In this document: positions 44,361 to 51,532 of the stretch, piece by piece | Position numbering within the stretch: the stretch's first letter is position 1 | Layout: every line of letters starts with the position of its first letter | The notes under the pieces: generated by a model | What the model was told of the DNA's origin: nothing | Database searches by the model: none | What the model saw: the letters and a program-made list of their open reading frames with translations, nothing else | Assembly (NCBI RefSeq): GCF_014649395.1 | Contig: NZ_BMSY01000007.1 | Location: 248,001 to 312,000 of the forward strand | Source of the DNA: Streptomyces aureoverticillatus | GTDB taxonomy: Bacteria > Actinomycetota > Actinomycetes > Streptomycetales > Streptomycetaceae | Direction: 5' to 3' | Length of the DNA: 64,000 bases | Position numbers and translations under genes: made by a program

Positions 44361-44864
44361 ATGGGCATGAGCGTGACCATCTCGGAGGCGACCGACACGG
44401 ACGCCGAGCAGATCCTCAAACTGCAGTACCTCTGCTACCAGAGCGAGGCCGAGCTGTACGGCGACTACTCCATCGAGCCGCTGACGCAGACCCTCGACTC
44501 CATCAAGGCCGAGCTGGCCGCGGGCAGCGTCCTGGTGGCGCGCCTGGGCGAGGAGGTCGTGGCGTCCGTGCGGGGCACGGTCGACGCGCAGGGCACGGCC
44601 CGGATCGGCAAGCTCATCGTGCACCCGCGGATGCAGCGGCACGGCCTGGGCGGCCGGCTCCTGGACGCCATCGAGCGCCGCCTCGGCGAGAGCGGCGCCG
44701 CGCAGCGCTTCGAGCTGTTCACCGGCCACCGCAGCGAGAGCAACCTCCAGCTCTACCGCAAGCACGGCTACGCGCCCGTGAGCACCCAGCGCGTGGACGA
44801 CCGCCTGACGGTGGTGACGCTCTCCAAGGACGCCGAGGCGGGCGCGTACGTGACCAGTGCCTAG
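44361..44864 (+). CDS. GNAT family N-acetyltransferase
   Basis: The 167-aa product has the GNAT acetyl-CoA motif IVHPRMQRHGLGGRLLDAIE (about 90-110) after GTARIGKL, and ELFTGHRSESNLQLYRKHGY at the end. Substrate unknown. ATG at 44361 has GGGAGG at 9 bp; the ATG at 44367 is too far from it. Its TAG stop shares the CTAG at 44861-44864 with the convergent gene's TAG. Confidence 0.88.
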   Translation: MGMSVTISEATDTDAEQILKLQYLCYQSEAELYGDYSIEPLTQTLDSIKAELAAGSVLVARLGEEVVASVRGTVDAQGTARIGKLIVHPRMQRHGLGGRLLDAIERRLGESGAAQRFELFTGHRSESNLQLYRKHGYAPVSTQRVDDRLTVVTLSKDAEAGAYVTSA

Positions 44865-45343
44865 GCCGCGTCGGGGCTGTCGGACCCGGCGGCCCCGACG
44901 CGCTCGCGGGACTTGCGCAGCCAGAACACCGCGGTCACCGGCAGCAGCACGGGAATGAACAGATAGCCCATGCCGAAGTCCGACCAGACCGTGGCGTCCG
45001 GGAAGGCGGAGGGCTCCGCGAGGGTCCAGGCCCCGACGGCGAGCACACCGGCCAGCTCGGCGGCGCAGCACACCAGCGCCGCCTTGCGGGCCGTCTCCCC
45101 GCCGCGTACGAGCGAGTACGTGATGAAGCCGTAGACGACGCCGGCGATCGCGGAGAGCGTGTACGCGAGCGGGGCCTTGCCGAAGTCCGTGGAGATCTGG
45201 ACCGCGGAGCGCGACACGGCGCCCACGACCATCACGCCGTACAGCCACACCAGCAGGATGCCGGGGCCGGCGATCAGCTTCTGCCGCGGCGGCTTCTGCT
45301 GCTTCGCTCGCCGCGCGCGGGGCTCTTCGTCGGTCACCGGCAC
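44861..45343 (-). CDS. Integral membrane protein, four helices
   Basis: The 160-aa product has a basic N-terminus (RARRAKQQKPPRQK, about 9-22) and four membrane segments (LIAGPGILLVWLYGVMVVG; LAYTLSAIAGVVYGFITY; ALVCCAAELAGVLAVGAWTL; GYLFIPVLLPVTAVFWL). No family recognised. GTG at 45343 lies 1 bp after the stop of the preceding minus-strand gene, so the two form an operon and may make one complex. Confidence 0.8.
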   Translation of the reverse strand: MPVTDEEPRARRAKQQKPPRQKLIAGPGILLVWLYGVMVVGAVSRSAVQISTDFGKAPLAYTLSAIAGVVYGFITYSLVRGGETARKAALVCCAAELAGVLAVGAWTLAEPSAFPDATVWSDFGMGYLFIPVLLPVTAVFWLRKSRERVGAAGSDSPDAA

Positions 45344-45344
45344 C

Positions 45345-45704
45345 TCAGCCTCCCCAGATGTCGTAGAGCCGCACTTCGAGGACGGCGAGGACCACGCCGC
45401 CCGCGGCGACGGTCAGCGAGCCCCAGCGGGTGCGCTCGCCGAGCGACAGGAAGCCCGCCGCCGGGACGCACGCGAACGAGCCGATCAGATACGCCACGAA
45501 GATCGTCGTGCCCTGCTCGGGTTCCTCGCCCCGCGCCAGCTGCACGATGCCGACGATCAGCTGGACCAGCGCGAGCAGGGTGACCACACCCATGCCGATG
45601 AAGTGCCAGTCCTTCGTCGGCTGGTCCCGGTACGCGGCGAAGCCGCACCAGGCCGCGAGCGCGAGCGCGGCCACGGAGGTCGCGACGGTCAGGGCAACAA
45701 GCAT
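45345..45704 (-). CDS. Small integral membrane protein, four helices
   Basis: The 119-aa product has four hydrophobic segments (LTVATSVAALALAAWCGFAA; MGVVTLLALVQLIVGIVQLA; IFVAYLIGSFACVPAAGFL; SLTVAAGGVVLAVLEV). It is upstream of, and nearly fused to, the other small membrane protein gene. I do not recognise the family. ATG at 45704. Confidence 0.8.
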   Translation of the reverse strand: MLVALTVATSVAALALAAWCGFAAYRDQPTKDWHFIGMGVVTLLALVQLIVGIVQLARGEEPEQGTTIFVAYLIGSFACVPAAGFLSLGERTRWGSLTVAAGGVVLAVLEVRLYDIWGG

Positions 45705-45794
45705 GCCGAGACCCTATTACGGGCCAAAAGGCCCGGCGTGCTCGGCCCCGGGGGCCCAGGATCCGGGGATGGCTCCCCACGTATCGTCGAGGCC

Positions 45795-46442
45795 ATGAAG
45801 ATCCAGGCTGAAGCGCTCCTGTTCGACAACGACGGCACCCTCGTCTCCTCCATCGAGTCCGTCCACCGCTGCTGGACGCGCTGGGCGCAGGAGTACGGGA
45901 TCAGCGCCGAGGAGTTCCGGAAGGTCGAGCTGCACGGCCGCCCCGCCGTCGAGATCGTCGCCGACCTGCTGCCCGCCGAACGGGTCGACGAGGCCGTGGC
46001 CCGGATCGACGAGCTGGAGGTCTCCGACGTCGCGGGCGGCGTGGTCGCGCTGCCCGGCACCCTCGACCTGCTCGCGTCGCTGCCGCCCGAGCGCTGGGCC
46101 GTCGTCACCTCCGCGACCCGCCGCCTGGCCGAGGCCCGCCTCGCCGAGGTCGGGATCCGCCCGAAGACGCTGATAGCCGCCGACGACATCACCCGCGGCA
46201 AGCCCGACCCGGAACCCTTCCTGCTCGCGGCCCGCACGCTCGGCGTGGACCCGGCGCGCTGCGTGGTCTTCGAGGACGCCCCCGCGGGTCTCACGGCCGG
46301 CCGGGCCGCCGGCATGACCACCGTGGCGTTGACCACAACGCACACCGCGCCCGAGCTGTCCGCCGACGTCGTACTGCCGGACCTCTCGGCGGTGTCCGCG
46401 CAGGCCACGGCCGGTGGCGTGGAGATCGTCACCGGCGCCTGA
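45795..46442 (+). CDS. HAD superfamily sugar-phosphatase-like hydrolase
   Basis: The 215-aa product has HAD motif I LLFDNDGTL (nucleophile Asp), a C1 helical cap, motif II VVTSAT, motif III Lys in RGKPDPEPFLLA and motif IV VVFEDAPAGLTAGRAAG. This fits beta-phosphoglucomutase-like or 2-deoxyglucose-6-phosphate phosphatase-like enzymes that act on sugar phosphates. ATG at 45795 lies 90 bp from the divergent membrane-protein operon. Confidence 0.9.
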   Translation: MKIQAEALLFDNDGTLVSSIESVHRCWTRWAQEYGISAEEFRKVELHGRPAVEIVADLLPAERVDEAVARIDELEVSDVAGGVVALPGTLDLLASLPPERWAVVTSATRRLAEARLAEVGIRPKTLIAADDITRGKPDPEPFLLAARTLGVDPARCVVFEDAPAGLTAGRAAGMTTVALTTTHTAPELSADVVLPDLSAVSAQATAGGVEIVTGA

Positions 46443-46488
46443 GCGCCCTTTCGCGCGTGCGGCGCCGCGTCCGTCGTCGTCCAGAGTT

Positions 46489-46505
46489 TGTCCGCTATTC
46501 GGACA
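46489..46505. promoter_or_regulatory. Perfect palindrome upstream of the metNIQ leader peptide
   Basis: TGTCCG-ctatt-CGGACA is centred at 46497, about 50 bp before the leader peptide ATG. It is the right size for a dimeric repressor or activator. A -10-like TTTACT (46535-46540) lies 7 bp before that ATG. Confidence 0.5.
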
Positions 46506-46547
46506 GCGGTGGCGAGACGCGCCCGCACGCGTGTTTTACTGTTCCGC

Positions 46548-46634
46548 ATGACCACGACGAGCAACCGCACCCTTGCGACCGAGGCGATCACGACGCCCGG
46601 TGCTCGTTGTATGTGTCGAATGTGCGCCTTCTGA
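46548..46634 (+). CDS. Putative Cys/Met-rich leader peptide of the methionine importer operon
   Basis: This 28-codon ORF starts with MTTTSNRTLATEAITT and ends RCMCRMCAF then TGA. The run TGT ATG TGT CGA ATG TGC places three Cys and two Met codons within six codons near the end, which by chance is very unlikely in this genome (Cys and Met are rare). A TTTACT -10 lies 7 bp before the ATG, so the mRNA is probably leaderless. It lies 217 bp before metN. The layout fits attenuation in which ribosome stalling on Cys or Met codons alters downstream RNA folding or Rho access. It is an inference; expression has not been shown. Confidence 0.6.
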   Translation: MTTTSNRTLATEAITTPGARCMCRMCAF

Positions 46635-46697
46635 GGGCCCCCGCACCACTGAGAGCCTCGCGCCCCGAAGCGAAGCCGCTGTGCCGCGCCACTACGC

Positions 46698-46735
46698 CAC
46701 GTACGCCCCCGTAGGAGTCACGTACGCATCCGTAG
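46698..46735 (+). repeat. 17-bp direct repeat with 21-bp period in the metNIQ leader
   Basis: cacgtacgcccccgtag (46698-46714) and cacgtacgcatccgtag (46719-46735) agree in 15 of 17 positions. Further on, ggttct...agaacc (46772-46797) could form a hairpin. The rest of 46635-46850 has no other gene. Confidence 0.7.
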
Positions 46736-46850
46736 CAAGCGAGCCTGCCCCGCGCACACGTCCTCCGGTTCTTCCCCGACATCGCGAGAACCGTGCCGCG
46801 TTCCGAACGAATGCCCCGTGCCCCGGCGCCACCGCGCCGTGCACTCGACA

Positions 46851-47939
46851 GTGACGGAAACCCCAGTGATCACCACTTCCGGCCTTACCAAGGTCTACCG
46901 CTCACGCGGTCGTGAAGTAACCGCCCTCGACGGAGTCGATCTCCATGTGCGGGAAGGCGAGGTGTACGGCGTCATCGGCCAGTCCGGTGCCGGCAAATCC
47001 TCGCTGATCCGCTGCGTCAACCTCCTTGAGCGCCCCACCTCCGGCACGGTGACGGTGGCCGGCCAGGACCTCACCGCGCTCGCCGGGCGCGGACCGCGGG
47101 CGGGCAAGGAACTGCGCGCCGCCCGCAGCCGCATCGGCATGGTCTTCCAGCACTTCAACCTGCTCTCCTCGCGCACGGTCCAGGCCAACATCGAGCTGCC
47201 GCTGGAGATCCTCGGCCTGTCCGGCAAGGAACGCTCCCGCAAGGCGCTCGAACTCCTGGACCTGGTCGGCCTCTCCGACAAGGCCAAGGTCTACCCGGCC
47301 CAGCTCTCCGGCGGCCAGAAGCAGCGCGTCGGCATCGCCCGCGCCCTGGCCGGCGAGCCGAAGGTGCTGCTCTCGGACGAGGCGACCAGCGCCCTCGACC
47401 CCGAGACCACCCGCTCCATCCTGGAACTCCTGCGTGACCTCAACCGACAGCTCGGCCTGACCGTCCTGCTGATCACGCACGAGATGGAGGTCGTCAAGAC
47501 GGTCTGCGACTCGGCCGCGCTCATGCAGCGGGGCCGGATCGTGGAGTCCGGCACCGTCAACGAACTGCTCGCCACCCCCGGCTCGCAGCTCGCCTCCGCG
47601 CTCTTCCCGGTCAGCGGCGAGGCCACCGGCGCCGACCGCACCGTCGTCGACGTGACCTTCCACGGCGAGGCCGCGACCCAGCCGGTCATCTCCCAGCTGT
47701 CGCGCACGTACAACATCGACATCTCGATCCTCGGCGCCGCCATGGACACCGTCGCGGGCAAGCAGGTCGGCCGGATGCGCATCGAGCTGCCGGGCCGCTT
47801 CGAGGAGAACGTCGTCCCGATCGGCTTCCTGCGCGAGCAGGGACTCCAGGTCGACGTGGCCGGTGACGCGCCCGCGTCGATCCCGGCGCAGGACGCGCCC
47901 GCGACCGCCGCCGCGCTGGTGAAGGAAGGTGCCAAGTGA
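46851..47939 (+). CDS. metN: Methionine ABC transporter ATP-binding protein
   Basis: The 362-aa product powers methionine import. Walker A GQSGAGKSSL, signature LSGGQKQR, Walker B VLLSDEATSALDP and H-loop LLITHEMEV are intact. The C-terminal NIL domain (about 275-345, QLSRTYNIDISILGAAMDTV) senses internal methionine and inhibits transport in studied homologues. GTG at 46851 is chosen; GTG at 46866 is also possible and has ACGGAAA upstream. It overlaps metI by 4 bp. Confidence 0.93.
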   Translation: MTETPVITTSGLTKVYRSRGREVTALDGVDLHVREGEVYGVIGQSGAGKSSLIRCVNLLERPTSGTVTVAGQDLTALAGRGPRAGKELRAARSRIGMVFQHFNLLSSRTVQANIELPLEILGLSGKERSRKALELLDLVGLSDKAKVYPAQLSGGQKQRVGIARALAGEPKVLLSDEATSALDPETTRSILELLRDLNRQLGLTVLLITHEMEVVKTVCDSAALMQRGRIVESGTVNELLATPGSQLASALFPVSGEATGADRTVVDVTFHGEAATQPVISQLSRTYNIDISILGAAMDTVAGKQVGRMRIELPGRFEENVVPIGFLREQGLQVDVAGDAPASIPAQDAPATAAALVKEGAK

Positions 47940-48733
47940 CCTGGTCGGAGATGCAGCCCCTGCTGGAGCAGGCCTGTTGGGACACGCTCTACATGGTCGG
48001 CTGGTCGACGCTGATCGCCGTCGTCGGCGGTCTGCCGCTCGGCATCCTGCTGGTCCTCACCGACCGCGGCGGGCTGCTGCAGAACGTGGTCGTGAACAAG
48101 GTCATCGGGCAGGTCGTGAACATCGCCCGCTCGATGCCGTTCATCATCCTCATCGTGGCCCTGATGGACTTCACCCGCTGGGTCGTCGGCACCACCATCA
48201 ACCGTGAGGCGGCCATCGTGCCGCTCGCGATCGGCGCCATCCCGTTCTTCGCCCGGCTCGTCGAGACGGCCGTGCGCGAGGTCGACCACGGCCTGGTCGA
48301 GGCCGTGCAGTCGATGGGCGGCAACACCTGGACCGTCGTACGCAAGGTCCTTGTGCCCGAGTCGCTGCCGTCGCTGATCTCCAGCGTCACCACGACGATC
48401 GTCGTGCTCATCGGCTACTCGGCGATGGCGGGCACCGTCGGCGCCGGCGGCCTCGGCGACCTCGCCATCCGCTACGGCTACCAGCGGTTCGAGACCGAGC
48501 TGATGTGGATCACCGTGGCGATCCTCGCCGTGGTCATCTCCGTCATCCAGTTCGCCGGCGACTACGCGGCGCGCGGCCTGCACCGCCGCGGCGGCGGCTC
48601 CGGGGCCGCGCCCCGGCTGCGGCTGCTGCGCGGCAAGGCGCCGGCGACCGCCGCCACCGCCGAGCCCGTGAAGACCACCGACCCGGTCACGGCGGACGCC
48701 GAGCCCGAGCGGGAGCCCGTCAAGGCTTCCTGA
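47936..48733 (+). CDS. metI: Methionine ABC transporter permease
   Basis: The 265-aa inner-membrane permease has five or six helices and the EAA-loop GLVEAVQSMGGNTWTVVRKV that couples to MetN. The core ends near residue 215; a disordered basic and Ala/Glu/Pro-rich tail of about 50 residues follows. GTG at 47936 overlaps the metN stop. Confidence 0.93.
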   Translation: MTWSEMQPLLEQACWDTLYMVGWSTLIAVVGGLPLGILLVLTDRGGLLQNVVVNKVIGQVVNIARSMPFIILIVALMDFTRWVVGTTINREAAIVPLAIGAIPFFARLVETAVREVDHGLVEAVQSMGGNTWTVVRKVLVPESLPSLISSVTTTIVVLIGYSAMAGTVGAGGLGDLAIRYGYQRFETELMWITVAILAVVISVIQFAGDYAARGLHRRGGGSGAAPRLRLLRGKAPATAATAEPVKTTDPVTADAEPEREPVKAS

Positions 48734-48799
48734 GTTCACCCAGCACCACCCCGCACCACCACCGCGGGCGTGTACCACCCATGGAGAAAGGCACTTTTC

Positions 48800-49633
48800 G
48801 TGCGTAACACCATCAAGATCACCGCTGCCGTCCTGGCCACCGGAGCCCTCACCCTCGGCCTCACCGCCTGTGGCTCCGAGAAGGGCTCCGCCGCCGACAA
48901 GGACGGGCCGCTCATCGTCGCCGCGACCCCGACGCCGCAGGGCGCGATCCTCGACTACGTCAAGAAGAACCTGGCGAAGAAGGCGGGCCTGGACCTGGAG
49001 GTGAAGGAGTTCACCGACTACGTCACGCCCAACACCGCCGTGCAGCAGGGCGAGGTCTCGGCGAACTACTTCCAGCACAAGCCGTACCTGGACGACTTCA
49101 ACAAGAAGAACAAGACGGACATCGTTCCGGTCCCGGGCGCGACGGTGCACCTGGAGCCGCTTGGCGTCTACTCGAAGAAGATCAAGAAGCTCGACGACCT
49201 CAAGAAGGGCTCGACGGTCGCCGTCCCCAACGACACGACCAACGAGGCCCGCGCCCTCAAGCTGCTCGCCGACAACGGCGTCCTCAAGCTCAAGGAGGGC
49301 GTCGGCTTCGCCGCCACCCCCAAGGACGTCGTCTCCAACCCGCTCGGCCTGAAGTTCAAGGAGCTGGAGGCCGCCCAGCTGCCGCGCTCCATCAACGACG
49401 TCGACGCCGCGGTGATCAACGGCAACTACGCGCTCGAGGCCGACCTCAGCCCCGCCAAGAACGCCCTCGTGGCGGAGAAGGCCAAGGGCAACCCGTACGG
49501 CAACTTCCTGGCCGTGAAGAAGGGCGAGGAGAACGACCCGCGCGTGAAGAAGCTCGCCAAGCTCCTCACCTCGCCCGAGGTCAAGAAGTTCATCGACGAC
49601 AAGTACGACGGCGCCGTCGTCGCGGCCTTCTGA
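48800..49633 (+). CDS. metQ: MetQ/NlpA family substrate-binding lipoprotein
   Basis: The 277-aa product is a lipoprotein with the lipobox LTAC (Cys24) that captures methionine for MetNI. NlpA family features are seen: LIVAATPTPQGAILDYV, FTDYVTPNTAVQQGEV, HKPYLDDFNKKN, AVPNDTTNEARALKLL and VINGNYALEADLSP. GTG at 48800 follows GGAGAAAGG. It is followed 1 bp later by a second metQ. Confidence 0.93.
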   Translation: MRNTIKITAAVLATGALTLGLTACGSEKGSAADKDGPLIVAATPTPQGAILDYVKKNLAKKAGLDLEVKEFTDYVTPNTAVQQGEVSANYFQHKPYLDDFNKKNKTDIVPVPGATVHLEPLGVYSKKIKKLDDLKKGSTVAVPNDTTNEARALKLLADNGVLKLKEGVGFAATPKDVVSNPLGLKFKELEAAQLPRSINDVDAAVINGNYALEADLSPAKNALVAEKAKGNPYGNFLAVKKGEENDPRVKKLAKLLTSPEVKKFIDDKYDGAVVAAF

Positions 49634-49634
49634 C

Positions 49635-50471
49635 ATGGGCAGGGCCGTCATCGCCGCCGCGGCCGGGGCCCTCGCCCTGTCGCTCGGCCTGACCGCCTGC
49701 GGTGCGGGCTCCGGCTCCGACGGCGACCAGCTCGTCGTCGGGGCCACCCCCACCCCGGCCGGTGAGGTCCTCACGTACATCCAGCAGAACCTGGCCGAGA
49801 AGGAGGGCCTCGACCTCCAGGTGCGGGAGTTCACGGACTACGTGACGCCCAACACCGCGCTCCAGGAGGGCTCCCTCGACGCCAACCTCTACCAGCACAC
49901 CCCGTACCTCGACGACTTCAACAAGTCCAAGAAGACGGACCTGGTGCCGGTGACCGAGGTCTATCTGCCGCCCATGGGCGTGTACGCCGACCCCGGGAAG
50001 GACGGCAAGCGACTGAAGGACGTGACCGGCCTGCGTACCGGCGCGACCGTCGCCGTCCCCAACGACACCACCAACGAGGGCAGGGCGCTCCAACTGCTCG
50101 CCTCCAAGGGCGTGATCGGGCTCAAGAAGGGCGCGGGTGCCGAGGCGACCCCCGAGGACATCACGGCCAACCCGAAGAAGCTCACCATCAAGCCCCTGGA
50201 GCCCGCGCAGCTGCCGCGCTCCCTCAAGGACGTCGACGCGGCCGTCATCAACAACAACTACGCGCTCGACGCGGGCCTGAGCCCCAAGAAGGACGCCGTC
50301 CTCCTGGAGTCCGCGAAGGACAACCCGTACAACAACGTCCTCGCGGTCAAGAAGGGCGACGAGGACGACCCGAAGGTCAAGAAGCTGGCCAAGCTGCTGA
50401 CTTCGCCCGAGGTGAAGAAGTTCATCGAGGACAAGTACAAGGGGTCGGTGCTGCCGGTCACGACCGGCTGA
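49635..50471 (+). CDS. metQ: Second MetQ/NlpA family substrate-binding lipoprotein
   Basis: The 278-aa product is a tandem paralogue of the preceding MetQ, with the lipobox LTAC (Cys22) and parallel motifs (QLVVGATPTPAGEVLTYI, FTDYVTPNTALQEGSLDANL, AVPNDTTNEGRALQLL). By eye, more than half of the residues match. The loop that follows YLPPMGVYADPG differs, so the two may bind different ligands, such as L- and D-methionine or another sulfur compound. ATG at 49635 is 1 bp after the first gene's stop. Confidence 0.92.
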   Translation: MGRAVIAAAAGALALSLGLTACGAGSGSDGDQLVVGATPTPAGEVLTYIQQNLAEKEGLDLQVREFTDYVTPNTALQEGSLDANLYQHTPYLDDFNKSKKTDLVPVTEVYLPPMGVYADPGKDGKRLKDVTGLRTGATVAVPNDTTNEGRALQLLASKGVIGLKKGAGAEATPEDITANPKKLTIKPLEPAQLPRSLKDVDAAVINNNYALDAGLSPKKDAVLLESAKDNPYNNVLAVKKGDEDDPKVKKLAKLLTSPEVKKFIEDKYKGSVLPVTTG

Positions 50472-50507
50472 CGCACCCTCCCGCCCCGCCGCTGTCCCGT
50501 CCCCGCG

Positions 50508-50544
50508 CACGGGGTCCGCTCCACACGCCGGAGTGGACCCCGTG
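50508..50544 (+). terminator. Terminator of the metNIQQ operon
   Basis: CACGGGGTCCgCTCC pairs with GGAGtGGACCCCGTG (one mismatch) around acacgcc, 36 bp after the second metQ. Confidence 0.85.
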
Positions 50545-50654
50545 GTGCGTCTGCGCGCCCCCATGCTGCATGCTTGGCACTTCAGCAGGCCTGGAGGTCC
50601 TTGAGGACGTTGGATTCACGGAGCGACAGGCCCATGAAGGTTATGGAGCGGCGC

Positions 50655-51317
50655 ATGACTACAGCCTCCTCGGGCTCCTCCGGGTTTCCCGACATCTCCA
50701 TCAGTACGGAGCGGTTGGTGCTGCGCCCGTTCGAGGAAGCGGACATCACGGCGTACGCGGAGATGATGAACGACGAGCTCGTCACCGCCTGGACCGCCGC
50801 GCCCCAGCCGTACACCGAGGCCGACGCCCGCGCCTGGATCACCGAACACGCCCCTGCCGAACGGGCCGAAGGCCGCGGGATCGTCCTCGCCGTGACCGAA
50901 TTCCTCACCCAGCGCCTGGTCGGCTCCGTGCGGCTGCGCCGCACCGACTGGCGGGTGCGCTCCAGCGAACTCAGCTATGTGACCGCCCCCTGGGCCCGCG
51001 GCGAGGGCTATGCCTCGGAGGCCGCGCTCGCCACCGCCCAGTGGCTCTTCCACGACCAGAAGTTCGAGCGCATCGAGCTGCGTACGGCCGCGGACAACAC
51101 CGCCGCCCAGCAGGTGGCCCAGAAGATCGGGTGCATCAGCGAGGGGGTCCTGCGCGGCGCGTGGATAGCACGTGTCAGAAACGGCGGCGACCCGCTCGGC
51201 GGCTGGATCGACCTGCGCACCGACCTGATTGTGTGGAGCCTGCTGCCGGAGGACCTGGAGGGGGTCAGCGAGCAGCTCGCCGAGAGCGGCTATACGGCGT
51301 TCTCGGACTGGGCCTGA
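50655..51317 (+). CDS. GNAT family N-acetyltransferase (RimJ/RimL type)
   Basis: The 220-aa product matches the RimJ/RimL-like GNAT group (Acetyltransf_3): ISTERLVLRPFEEADITAYA at the start, YVTAPWARGEGYASEAALAT as acetyl-CoA loop and IELRTAADNTAAQQVAQKIG near the end. It may acetylate a protein N-terminus or small amine. ATG at 50655 has GGAG at 6 bp; in-frame ATGs at 50643 and 50634 are alternatives. Confidence 0.9.
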   Translation: MTTASSGSSGFPDISISTERLVLRPFEEADITAYAEMMNDELVTAWTAAPQPYTEADARAWITEHAPAERAEGRGIVLAVTEFLTQRLVGSVRLRRTDWRVRSSELSYVTAPWARGEGYASEAALATAQWLFHDQKFERIELRTAADNTAAQQVAQKIGCISEGVLRGAWIARVRNGGDPLGGWIDLRTDLIVWSLLPEDLEGVSEQLAESGYTAFSDWA

Positions 51318-51324
51318 CCTTCAT

Positions 51325-51447
51325 ATGGGGCTGCGCCCCTTTCCCCCTCGTCGGCCCTCCGGGCCTCGTCCTCAAACGCCGGACGGGCTATATCGGGGGT
51401 CCGGGGGCGGAGTCCCCGGTTTCGGGAAGGGGCGGGCTTGGGGAGGC
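51325..51447. repeat. Interspersed repeat family A, copy 3
   Basis: Here the first module is inverted (ctcgtcctcaaacgccggac, 51366-51385) and is followed by gtccgggggcggagtccccg and the gtttcgggaaggggcggg module. A gggctgcgcccc hairpin (51329-51340) lies before it. It fills the gap between the GNAT gene and cbiET. Confidence 0.75.
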
Positions 51448-51532
51448 CCCCGGCAGGGCAAGGTACGCTCCCTCCTGGCCGCAAGCGGCGGCCCCGCACC
51501 GTACGACCCGAGACCCCAGGAGACAGACGACC

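Noticed and set aside
46635..46850. SAM riboswitch (SAM-I or SAM-IV) upstream of metN
   Set aside because: Core sequences of the known SAM riboswitches were not recognised. A covariance-model search would be decisive.
51448..51532. Cobalamin riboswitch upstream of cbiET or bluB-cobT
   Set aside because: No B12-box-like core was seen in either upstream region; a covariance-model search should confirm.
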